Shown here: positions 1 to 7,800 of the stretch, one piece after another | Layout of the letters: each line of letters begins with the position of its first letter | How positions within the stretch are numbered: the stretch's first letter is position 1 | Source: Chloroflexota bacterium | GTDB taxonomy: Bacteria; Chloroflexota; Dehalococcoidia; UBA1127; JACQUN01 | Reading direction: 5' to 3' | Length of the DNA stretch: 42,551 bases | NCBI GenBank assembly: GCA_016210285.1 | Contig: JACQUN010000077.1 | Span: 1-42,551 of the forward strand | Translations under genes and position numbers: made by a program | Notes under the pieces: model-generated | Seen by the model: only the letters and a program-made list of their open reading frames with translations | Told to the model about the DNA's origin: nothing | The model's database searches: none

Positions 1-26
1 CGCTAAATTAATCCGCAGCGGCGAGT

Positions 27-114
27 TGTCATGCTGAACGAAGTGAAGCATCTGGTGGGGTGGGGGCCACCGCCCCAGATTCTTCGTCCCGACGGGTCGG
101 GACTCAGAATGACA
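27..114. repeat. Intergenic palindromic repeat at left edge
   Basis: A gene-free stretch. It has a left arm beginning TGTCATGCTGAACGAAG at 27 and an imperfectly complementary right arm running from CAGATTCTTC (76) to CAGAATGACA (105-114). Inside the right arm is a perfect 8-base inverted repeat GTCCCGAC/GTCGGGAC (86-103). The same CAGATTCTTC segment recurs near 17189 and, inverted, at 38206, so this belongs to a dispersed family. Nothing in 1-209 looks coding: an upstream extension of the next gene's frame through this repeat gives no family-like residues. Confidence 0.6.
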
Positions 115-209
115 TCTGCCAGCGTTTTTCGGGGACACCACACTGGGGGCGGGGGTTGACGAACTGCTATGGTTTCCGCAAATACGAAAGCCCGCAAGGC
201 GGGGATACG

Positions 210-1442
210 ATGATTCTGCGTGGCGTGCGCGTGGTTGACCTTTCCATGGGGTGGGCGGGGCCACTGGCCGCGATGCTCCTGGCCGACTTCGGCGCGGAGA
301 TCGTCAAGATCGAGTCCACCCGCCATCTCGACTGGTGGCGCGGAGGCGACATTGGCAAGGGCCCCGAAGACCGCCCGTACGAGAAACTCGCGACCTTCAA
401 TAGCGTCAACCGCAACAAGTACGGGTGCACCGTGGACCTGCAGGACCCCCGCGGTATGGCGCTCCTCAAGCGCCTCATCGCCATCTCCGACGTGCTGGTG
501 GAGAACTTCACCCCACGCGTGATGCCCAACCTCGGCCTGACCTACGACGCCATACGCGCCATCAACCCGACCCTGGTCACGATCTCCATGCCTGCCTTCG
601 GGAACTCCGGCCCGTGGCGCAACTACGCCGGGTATGGCAACACAGTCGAAGCGTTGTCTGGGCTCACGGGGCTCACGGGCTACTCCGACGGCCCCCCCAC
701 CCTCCAGTCCAACGCCTACGGCGACCCGGTCAGCGGCATCGGGGGTGCCATCGCCGTGCTCATGGCCCTGGTGCACCGGTGGCGCACCGGCAGGGGGCAG
801 CACATCGAGCTGAGCGACCAGGAGATGGTCGTGCACCATGTCTCCCAGGCCCTGCTGGACTACGCGCTGAACGGCCGGGTCCAGGAGCGCCCTGGCAACC
901 GCCACCCGTGGATGGCTCCCCACGGCGTCTACCCATGCAGGGGCGAGGATGTCTGGATCGCCATCGCCGTGGCGTCAGATGAGGAATGGCGCGCCCTCTG
1001 CACAACCCTTGGCCACCCAGAGGTGATAGCCGACGCCCGCTTCGCCGATGGATTGAGTCGCTGGCACCACCAGGACGACCTGGACCCCTTGCTGTGCGCC
1101 TGGACGGTCGAATGGGACAGAAGGGAGCTGGCGGAGCATCTCCAGCGCGCGGGTGTGGCTGCGGCGACCGTCAACTCCAACGCCGAGGTTCTGAACGACC
1201 CCCAGATCCAGGCCCGGCACAGCTTCGTCTGGATGGACCGCCGGTACGTGGGATACCATCCCTACACCGGCATCCCTGCGCGGCTCTCCCACACCCCGGG
1301 TTCCATCCACAAGCCAGCACCTACCCTGGGAGAGGACAACGCCTTCCTCCTCGGCAACCTCCTGAACCTGACGGGAGAGGAGGTCACCGCCCTGGAGCGA
1401 GACGGTGTCATCGGCGACCAGCCCGACCGCGGCGAGCGATGA
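210..1442 (+). CDS. CaiB/BaiF family CoA-transferase
   Basis: This 410-residue protein is a family III CoA-transferase, which moves CoA between a carboxylic acid and an acyl-CoA through aspartyl-anhydride intermediates in the cytoplasm. The N-terminus (ILRGVRVVDLSMGWAGPLAA) and the following LLADFGAEIVKIE match the family opening exactly. VLVENFTPRVM and the GDPVSGIGGAIA segment, which holds the expected catalytic Asp, are also present, and the length is typical. The open frame runs back to 60, but those 50 residues come from the repeat and are unlike the family, so the ATG at 210 behind an AAGGCGGGG ribosome site is preferred. The substrate cannot be told from sequence. It stands alone, upstream of a GyrI-like gene. 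Confidence 0.9.
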   Translation: MILRGVRVVDLSMGWAGPLAAMLLADFGAEIVKIESTRHLDWWRGGDIGKGPEDRPYEKLATFNSVNRNKYGCTVDLQDPRGMALLKRLIAISDVLVENFTPRVMPNLGLTYDAIRAINPTLVTISMPAFGNSGPWRNYAGYGNTVEALSGLTGLTGYSDGPPTLQSNAYGDPVSGIGGAIAVLMALVHRWRTGRGQHIELSDQEMVVHHVSQALLDYALNGRVQERPGNRHPWMAPHGVYPCRGEDVWIAIAVASDEEWRALCTTLGHPEVIADARFADGLSRWHHQDDLDPLLCAWTVEWDRRELAEHLQRAGVAAATVNSNAEVLNDPQIQARHSFVWMDRRYVGYHPYTGIPARLSHTPGSIHKPAPTLGEDNAFLLGNLLNLTGEEVTALERDGVIGDQPDRGER

Positions 1443-1463
1443 CGCACCCGCCGCCTTGTACAG

Positions 1464-1515
1464 CTCAGCTCGGGGCTGGACGGCAACCGTCCCCTGCCAG
1501 GGCACTGGAGCTGAG
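1464..1515. repeat. Nested palindrome between CoA-transferase and GyrI-like gene
   Basis: The outer arms CTCAGCTC (1464-1471) and GAGCTGAG (1508-1515) are perfect inverted repeats. Inside them is a tight hairpin GGACGG-CAA-CCGTCC (1478-1492). It may act as an intrinsic terminator or RNA structure after the CoA-transferase, but no T-run follows, so the role is open. Confidence 0.4.
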
Positions 1516-1613
1516 GGAATGCGCAATGCCTCGCAGGCACGCCAGCAGGGCGGCCCCCCTTTCAGACGCTTGAGGCCGGGGTACACACGCTACACCGGAA
1601 GGAGGCCACGGCA

Positions 1614-2132
1614 ATGGCGCCAGCCAGAGCAGCCTCGAAGAAAGGCCCCCATCTCGTGGAGATGCCGACACAGAAGATGGCAGTCATCTACACCAAAGGC
1701 GACCCCACCACGGTGGCACCCCAGGCCCTTCCACATCTCTACGGCTCGGTCTACACGCTGAGGTTTGACCTCAAGAAAAAGGGGGGCGACTTCAAGGTAA
1801 GTGGCCTGCGTGCTCGGTGGCCCAATGCCCACCTCGCACCCAAGAACGATTGGATTGGGATCTGGGGGCTGCCGATACCTGATGACACCACTGCGCTCCC
1901 CCAGAAGGACCCGGGCGTTGAGGTCAAGATTGAGGTGTGGGAGTACGGCACGGCCGCCCAGGTCCTCCACATCGGGCCCTATGAGACAGAGATGCCCGCA
2001 GTAGAACGCCTTCACAGATTCATTGCCGAGAGCGGATATGAGATTGCGGGCGACCACGAGGAGGAGTACCTCACCTCGCCAAGGGCGAAGGTGCAGAAGA
2101 CCCTGATCCGGTACCCGGTGCGCAGGAAGTAG
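1614..2132 (+). CDS. GyrI-like small-molecule binding domain protein
   Basis: A 172-residue stand-alone GyrI-like/effector-binding domain, related to the ligand-binding half of AraC/MerR multidrug regulators and to SbmC/GyrI. The diagnostic features are the alternating beta-strand pattern, the VWEYGTAAQVLHIGPYE core, and the C-terminal HEEEYLTSP...KTLIRYPVR. No DNA-binding domain is present, so it is not itself a transcription factor. It probably binds or sequesters a hydrophobic compound. The ATG at 1614 follows GGAAGGAGG at a good distance. The gene is monocistronic as far as can be seen. Confidence 0.8.
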   Translation: MAPARAASKKGPHLVEMPTQKMAVIYTKGDPTTVAPQALPHLYGSVYTLRFDLKKKGGDFKVSGLRARWPNAHLAPKNDWIGIWGLPIPDDTTALPQKDPGVEVKIEVWEYGTAAQVLHIGPYETEMPAVERLHRFIAESGYEIAGDHEEEYLTSPRAKVQKTLIRYPVRRK

Positions 2133-2504
2133 CCAGCAGGCCAGGCGCCACACAGTCTGCTGGGCAACACGCCAGGCCAGGTGGAAGCCGGGGTTTTCTA
2201 GAAGTCTGGTGAGGCTGCTCCCGGCTTCTCCTTTCCGCCACCGGCCGCAACTATCAGGAATGCGACGACCGCCATGGACAAGGCTGCGAGAGCACCCAGG
2301 TTCTTCACGATTCGATCCCCCCTCTGCCGACTCTCTGGAGAGTTGCGGTTCGCACGAGGCAAACCTGTGGCCATCACCGCGAGATACTACGAGAAAGCAT
2401 CGCCGTAGGTTTTCCATGGGAAACCCGTTGGCGGCGGATGGTAGCTGAGCAGCAGGTTGGGGCAGACAGCGGGGCCGTAGTCTGGAGCACGGCGCAGAGC
2501 CGGG
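2133..2504. other. Gene-free stretch
   Basis: About 420 bases lie between the GyrI-like stop and the MFS start without a credible gene; the short frames here have no family-like composition. Just after the GyrI-like stop is a 7-base inverted repeat CCAGCAG (2133-2139)/CTGCTGG (2157-2163), a possible weak terminator without a T-run. The right end leads into the promoter listed next. Confidence 0.5.
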
Positions 2505-2533
2505 GTGTGAGTCGCCCCCTGTGTGTTTATAAT
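2505..2533 (+). promoter_or_regulatory. Putative sigma-70 promoter for MFS gene
   Basis: There is a perfect TATAAT at 2528-2533 with a weak -35 (GTGTGA, 2505-2510) at 17-base spacing. Predicted transcription starts around 2540, giving a leader of about 20 bases that contains the GAGGGGG ribosome site. Confidence 0.55.
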
Positions 2534-2560
2534 GGGGCCTAACCCTGCGAGGGGGTGCTG

Positions 2561-3853
2561 ATGCAGCAGGCGGCCCTGCGCCTGGCCTCCAGAACCGGCA
2601 TCTTCTACGGCTGGTTCATCGTGGCAGCGGCAGGGGCTGCCTCCTTCGCGCGCAACCCGGTGGCCGTGGCCACCCTGAGCGTGTTCACCAAGCCCATGCA
2701 TGACGAGTTCGGGTGGTCCCGCACCCTGTTCTCGGGGGCAGCTAGCGTGGGCGGGCTTCTGGGAGCAGCGGTGTCCCCGGCAGCCGGGACCATCGTGGAC
2801 CGCCACGGGTCACGTGCTGTCCTGACCCTCAGCGCCATCATTGTGGGGGCAGGGGCCATCGGCCTGTCCCTGGTGGCCGGGCCTGTGGGCTTCTACGCCG
2901 CCTACGGGGCGGGTCGAATGCTCTTCGCGGGCCCCATCCAGATTGCCACCACCACCGCCGTGGCGAACTGGTTCGTCCGGCGGAGGGCGCGAGCCACCGC
3001 CATTGTCACGACATGCCACTCGGCGGGTATCACCGTCTTCCCTCTGGCGGCTCAGCTCTTCATCAACGGCTGGGGCTGGCGCACCGCATGGTTCGCCCTG
3101 GGCCTCATCGTGTGGGGCACCGCCGTGCTCCCATGCGCGGTCCTCCTCATCCGCCGGCCCGAGGATGTGGGCCTGCGCCCCGACGGAAGACCAGGTGGCC
3201 CGGAGCCACCGCGCTCCCAGAGAAGCCGGCTGTCCCGCCACACGGCCGGGGAGCTGGAAGAGCAGGAGTGGACCCTCAGGGAAGCGGTGCGCGCCCCCGC
3301 CCTCTGGCTCCTGGCCTTGGCCGGCGGCATGCTCTTCATGGTCCAGGCAGGGGTAAGCCTGCACCAGGCGCCCTACTTCCAGGAGAAGGGGTTGAGCCCC
3401 ACGTTGGCTGCCGCCGCCGTCAGCACCTTTGCCTTCGCCAACACGCCAGGAAGCCTCCTGTTTGGATTCCTGGCAGAGCGCGTGAACATCCGCTACTGTC
3501 TGGCGCTCCCGGCCTTTGCCTTGGCGGGCATGACCGGGCTGCTCATCTCGGTGGGCAGCGCACCCCAGGCTTTCCTCTCTGCCGCGGTCTTTGGTCTTGC
3601 CCTGGGCGGGCTGGCCACACTGCTGCCCGTGGCCTTTGCAGACTACTTCGGACGACGCTCACTGGGGGTTATCCGGGGCATCACAGCCCCCTTCAGCGCC
3701 GTAGGCCAGGCGGGGGGCGTTCTGCTGGGAGGAGTGGTGTACGACACCACCGGCAGCTACTTCATCGCCTTCGCCGCCTTTGGAGCCCTGGCCCTGGCCG
3801 GGACGGTGCTGGTCCTTCTGGCCCGGCCTCCAGTCAAGAGTAACGCTTCGTAG
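2561..3853 (+). CDS. Major facilitator superfamily transporter
   Basis: A 430-residue inner-membrane MFS permease with about 12 hydrophobic segments split by a central hydrophilic loop (around 205-240). The start GIFYGWFIVAAAG and the segment FGWSRTLFSGAASVGGLLGA, then DRHGSRAVL (the loop 2-3 signature region), resemble the oxalate/formate-monocarboxylate antiporter branch. The substrate is unknown. A GTG at 2555 is in frame, but it overlaps the GAGGGGG ribosome site, so the ATG at 2561 is preferred. It has its own TATAAT promoter and a strong hairpin terminator shared with the convergent downstream gene. Confidence 0.88.
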   Translation: MQQAALRLASRTGIFYGWFIVAAAGAASFARNPVAVATLSVFTKPMHDEFGWSRTLFSGAASVGGLLGAAVSPAAGTIVDRHGSRAVLTLSAIIVGAGAIGLSLVAGPVGFYAAYGAGRMLFAGPIQIATTTAVANWFVRRRARATAIVTTCHSAGITVFPLAAQLFINGWGWRTAWFALGLIVWGTAVLPCAVLLIRRPEDVGLRPDGRPGGPEPPRSQRSRLSRHTAGELEEQEWTLREAVRAPALWLLALAGGMLFMVQAGVSLHQAPYFQEKGLSPTLAAAAVSTFAFANTPGSLLFGFLAERVNIRYCLALPAFALAGMTGLLISVGSAPQAFLSAAVFGLALGGLATLLPVAFADYFGRRSLGVIRGITAPFSAVGQAGGVLLGGVVYDTTGSYFIAFAAFGALALAGTVLVLLARPPVKSNAS

Positions 3854-3865
3854 GAGAGGCGCCCT

Positions 3866-3897
3866 GGGGAGCCCTCTCTTGCGAGAAAGGGCTCCCC
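3866..3897. terminator. Bidirectional terminator hairpin
   Basis: Arms GGGGAGCCC (3866-3874) and GGGCTCCCC (3889-3897) pair perfectly, with an inner TCTC/GAGA pairing around a TTGC loop. The hairpin lies between the convergent MFS and thiol-oxidoreductase genes and could serve both. T-runs are poor. Confidence 0.65.
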
Positions 3898-3921
3898 CTA
3901 CCAGTCCCCACAAGAAGAACC

Positions 3922-4557
3922 CTACGTGCCCTGGCCTGCCAGGACCCGCTGGATGACCCGCCGGAACAGGTCGTAGGGCTCTGCCCCGCTGAAGAACAGC
4001 CGCCCAACAAGGAAGGAGGGGATACCGTTCACGCCGACGCTCAAGGCGTGCTCATACTGCTCCTGCACCGCTGGGCGGCACTGCTCCTCCCTCAAGGCCT
4101 TCTCCAGGCCATCGGGGTCCAGCCCCGACTCCTCGGCCAGTCCCCTGAGCACCCCCATGTCGCTGATGTCCTTGTCCAACTCCCAGAAGGCCCGGTAGGC
4201 AGCGTGGTGGAAGGCGTCGAAGCGGCCCTGCTGGTAGGCGTATTCGGTCGCCTCCAGGGAAGGCAGGGTATTGGGGGTGCGGGAGGGCCGTCGCATGACC
4301 AGACCTGCTTCCTTGGCATAGGAGCGCAACGGCTCGTTGAGAAGCCCGTCAGGGCTCTCCCCAGGGCGCGGCTGCCGCGCGATGCCCTCCGGTGGGATGT
4401 CCGGCCTCAGGCGGAAGGCCCTGGGCCTGATGTCAACGTTGTACTCCTGCTGCAACTTGTCGAGGCGCTCCAGCCCGACATAGCACCAGGGTCAAATGTA
4501 GTCGTACCAGACCAAGACCGGGACCGGCCCCCGCTGGGCCTGTTGCTCCTGCGCCAT
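3922..4557 (-). CDS. FrnE/DsbA-family thiol oxidoreductase, probable selenoprotein (UPWC)
   Basis: A thioredoxin-fold oxidoreductase of the FrnE/DsbA group, 211 residues if TGA is read through. Translation from the ATG at 4557-4555, behind AGGAGGGGG, gives VLVWYDYI, then an in-frame TGA (4494-4492), then PWCYVGLERLDKLQQEY. The TGA therefore falls exactly on the first, nucleophilic Cys of the CPWC active site (codon 22; partner Cys25). After it the whole family is intact: FRLRPDIPPEG, RRPSRTPNTLPSLEATEY, the helical insert, the VNGIPSFLV cis-Pro loop, and the C-terminal helix. Both halves are in one frame with a strong ribosome site, and a hairpin of bacterial SECIS type follows the TGA. I infer selenocysteine. 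The alternative is a point nonsense mutation or base-call error turning TGC/TGT into TGA. No Sec machinery lies in the window. An annotation that ignored recoding would call only a truncated protein from 4455. Confidence 0.8.
4458..4480 (-). promoter_or_regulatory. Candidate bacterial SECIS hairpin
   Basis: Immediately downstream of the in-frame TGA, the mRNA can form TGTCG-GGC (4480-4473) paired with GCC-CGACA (4466-4458). One T (4463) is bulged, and the loop is the hexaloop TGGAGC (4472-4467). The loop begins 19 bases after the TGA and has G at its second position. As I recall the bacterial SECIS model (SelB-binding stem-loop within the coding region, loop roughly 16-37 bases after UGA, G in the first two loop positions), this fits. 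GC-rich sequence forms hairpins easily, so this is supporting rather than decisive. Confidence 0.5.
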
Positions 4558-4620
4558 CTCCCCCTCCTGCGCACGATGATGCAGCATTGTCTCCGGACTG
4601 CTCCGCCAAACTGTGAGCCT

Positions 4621-4649
4621 ATCATACACCATGCGGCGCAGATGGTCGA
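4621..4649 (-). promoter_or_regulatory. Putative promoter for the FrnE-like gene
   Basis: On the minus strand TCGACC (4649-4644), 17 bases, then TATGAT (4626-4621). The -10 has five of six consensus positions and the -35 four. Transcription would start near 4614, giving a leader of about 57 bases before the ATG. Confidence 0.45.
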
Positions 4650-4771
4650 GGCCGTTGCCTGCGAGCAAGCATCGCCGACCAGCAGCACACCATTGCACCC
4701 AAGAAGACACAGGGCCACACGTGGGGTTACCCTTTCGTGGGGCAGGCAAGACCGCCTGGGGCGAGCTCAGG

Positions 4772-4800
4772 TTGCCCAAGGCAAGGCGCGTTGCTACAAT
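4772..4800 (+). promoter_or_regulatory. Putative promoter, possibly leaderless transcript
   Basis: TTGCCC (4772-4777), 17 bases, then TACAAT (4795-4800). The -10 ends only 9 bases before the ATG at 4810, and no Shine-Dalgarno is visible, so transcription would begin at or next to the start codon. That is the arrangement of a leaderless mRNA. Confidence 0.5.
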
Positions 4801-4809
4801 AGCCTCACT

Positions 4810-7800
4810 ATGGAGCAGCCTGCGGTTAGCAGCCTTCCTCGCGCCAGGCCAGGCGCCCTGACGCGAATCCGCTCCCTTGCCCTGGCGGCAGCCCCCGTCC
4901 TGCTGCTTGTCCTTGCCCTGGGCCTGCGCCTGTACGGAATCAACTGGGACCAGGGCTACCTCTTCCATCCCGACGAGCGGGCCATCCTCATGCGCACCTT
5001 CGACATGAGGGCACCTTCGGCCAGCAACCTGGGGGTCCTGCTGGACGCAGACAAGAGCCCCTGGAACCCTCGATGGTTCCCCTACGGCAGCTTCCCTCTC
5101 TATCTGCTCAAGAGCGTCCAGCTCCTGCTGGAACCCTGGCACAAGTTCGACCTGAGCGGGCTGCGTATCCCCGCCCGCGGCCTTTCAGCCCTGGCGGATG
5201 TCTTCACCGTTCTCGGCGTCTACCTCCTGGGGAGACGTATCTACTGCGGGCGCACCGCCCTCCTGGCTGCGGCCCTCACGACACTGGCCGTGCTGCACAT
5301 CCAGCTCAGCCACTTCGCCGCCTTCGACACATTCCTGTCCCTGTTCGTCGTCCTCACCTTCTTGCCTCTGATGGGGGTCATGCAACGGGGCAGCCTGTGG
5401 GCTTCTGCGCTGGCTGGGGTGTTTCTGGGGTTGGCCCTGGCGTCCAAGGTCAGCGCGGCACCCATGTTCCTGCCGGTGGGTCTGGCCTTTCTCCTGTACG
5501 CCTTCTCGCCAGAGGGGGAGCGGCTGCGGCTCCAGTGGCCCGCGCCCGCTCGGCTGAAGCGGGCCGCCCTGGGGCTGGGGCTCATGCTGGCGGTATGCGG
5601 CATTGTGCTGTTCATCACCCAGCCCTACGCCTTCCTGGACTGGGGCCGCTTCTTCGGCGACACCAAAGAGCAGAGCGAGATGGTGCGGCGGATCCGTGAC
5701 TACCCTTACACCCAGCAGTACATCGGGACGCCCGCCTACCTCTACCACATCCAGCAGCTTGCCCTCTTCGGCCTGGGCCTGCCCCTGGGGGCCCTGGCCT
5801 GGGTGGGGCTGCTGTTCACCATCTTCCTGACCCTGGCGCGGGGCAACAAGAGCGACCTGCTGCTCCTGGCCTGGGTCGTCCCCTACTTTGCCCTCGTCGG
5901 GGCCTTCCAGGTGAAGTTCCTCCGCTACATGCTGCCCATCACCCCCTTCCTCCTCCTGTTCACGGCCAGGATGCTCCTGGCAGGACTGGACTGGGCGCGT
6001 TTCCACCGACGCAGCATGGAGCCGTGGGCCAAAGGGGCCATCGCCCTGGCCCTGGCGACCTCAGCCTTCTATGCCCTGGCCTACCTGAGCATCTACAACA
6101 GGCCCCACACCGCGGTGCGGGCCGCCAACTGGATCACCGCCAATGTCCCACCCGGCGCCTTCATCCTGCGGGAGCACTGGGAGGAGGGGCTACCCAAGCT
6201 GGAGCGCTACCGGGTCCAGGAGATACCCATGTACGAGCGGGACTCCGACGAGAAGATCCGGCAGGTGGCGCAGCTCGTGGCCCAGGGGGACTACCTGGTC
6301 TTCTACAGCAACCGCCTCTACGGGACGATTAGCCACCTGCCCCAGCGCTACCCTATCAGCGGCCGCTACTACCGCCTGCTGTTCTCGGGGCAACTGGGGT
6401 ACGATCTCGTCCACTTCGAGGCGTCCTACCCCTCCCTCCCGGGCATCGCCCTTTCGGATGACACCTTGACACGCCCGCGGCTCCCGGCGCCGGGGACGCT
6501 CTCGTCCTACAAACCAGCGCCCGTCACGTTGAATCTAGGCTACGCCGACGAGAGCTTCAGCGTCTACGACCACCCCAAGGTCCTGGTCTTCCAGAAGGTC
6601 CGCCCGTTGCCGGCAGAGCGCATCCGCGAGCTGCTCCTGGCCGGGGCCGGGGAGCCGACGATGCAGGGCAACGCAATGCTGACCCCCAGCGAGTGGGCAG
6701 CCCAGCGGTCGGGCGGGACATGGAGTGAGATCATCCACCCGCAAAGCCTGCCCGCACGTCTCCCGGTCCTCTCATGGCTCGTCCTGCTTTACCTGGCAAC
6801 CCTGGCGGTGCTGCCCCTGGCCCTGGTGCTCCTCCGCGGGCTTCCTGACCGGGGCTACCTCCTGGCCAAACCACTGGGTCTCCTCCTGACCGCCTACATC
6901 CCCTGGCTTCTGGCCAGCCTAAAGTGGTTGCCCTTTGGCCGCATGAGCATCTTCCTGGGGCTGGCAGCTTTGCTCCTCCTCTCTCTGGTCCTCTGGCTCA
7001 GGAACCGGCGGGAGCTTGGGGCGTGGCTTCGGCGGCGCTGGCCCCTGGTGCTGGTCTGGGAGGGGGTGTTCCTGGCGGCCTTCCTGGGCTTCCTGATGCT
7101 CCGGATGGCCAACCCTGACCTCTGGCACCCCTTCCGCGGCGGGGAGAAGCCCATGGACCTGGCCTATCTCAGCGGGGTGCTGCGCTCCACCTACATGCCC
7201 CCCTACGACCCGTGGCTGGCCGGGGGCTTTATCAACTACTACTACTTCGGGCAGTTCATGGTAGCCACCCTGATCAAAGCGACAGGAATCCCGCCTGAGA
7301 TAGCCTACAACCTCGCCGTGCCCCTCTTCTTCGCCCTGGCCTTCTGCACCGCCTTCTCCATCGTGTACAACCTGGCGGAGGGCTTCCGCCGGGCGCAGAC
7401 GCCTGCCCAACCCCAGGCCACGGATACGCCGAGGGGGTACGCCCCCTCGGGCACCCCCACATTCCTCGGTGGGGTAAGCCTCAGCCCGTTGCTGGCCGGG
7501 CTGGCAGCGGGGCTGTTCGTGGTAGTCCTGGGCAACCTGGGCGGGGCGGTGCAGCTCCTCCAGGGGGCGTTGAGGAGCGTCGTTCAGGATGTCCCCTTCC
7601 CCCCCTTCGACTTCTGGCGCTCTACCCGCATGATGCCCCCCGACCCGCCGGGCTTCGAGATCACAGAGTTCCCCTTCTTCACCTTCCTCTTCGCGGACCT
7701 CCACGCGCACCTCATGGCGATACCCCTTACCCTTCTCTCCGTGGGGCTCTCCTTGAACGCCCTGCTCCTGGCACGTTCACGAGCGGGCTGGCGCATCTAC

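Noticed and set aside
3922..4455. FrnE-like protein as a short form starting at the ATG at 4455
   Set aside because: It would lack the active-site motif and has no ribosome site, whereas the upstream ATG with AGGAGG and the TGA at the Cys codon explain the whole family sequence.
4048..4809. In-frame extension upstream of the giant glycosyltransferase, giving 1854 residues
   Set aside because: This stretch is antisense to the well-supported FrnE-like gene, has shadow-like composition, and the family N-terminus begins after the ATG at 4810.
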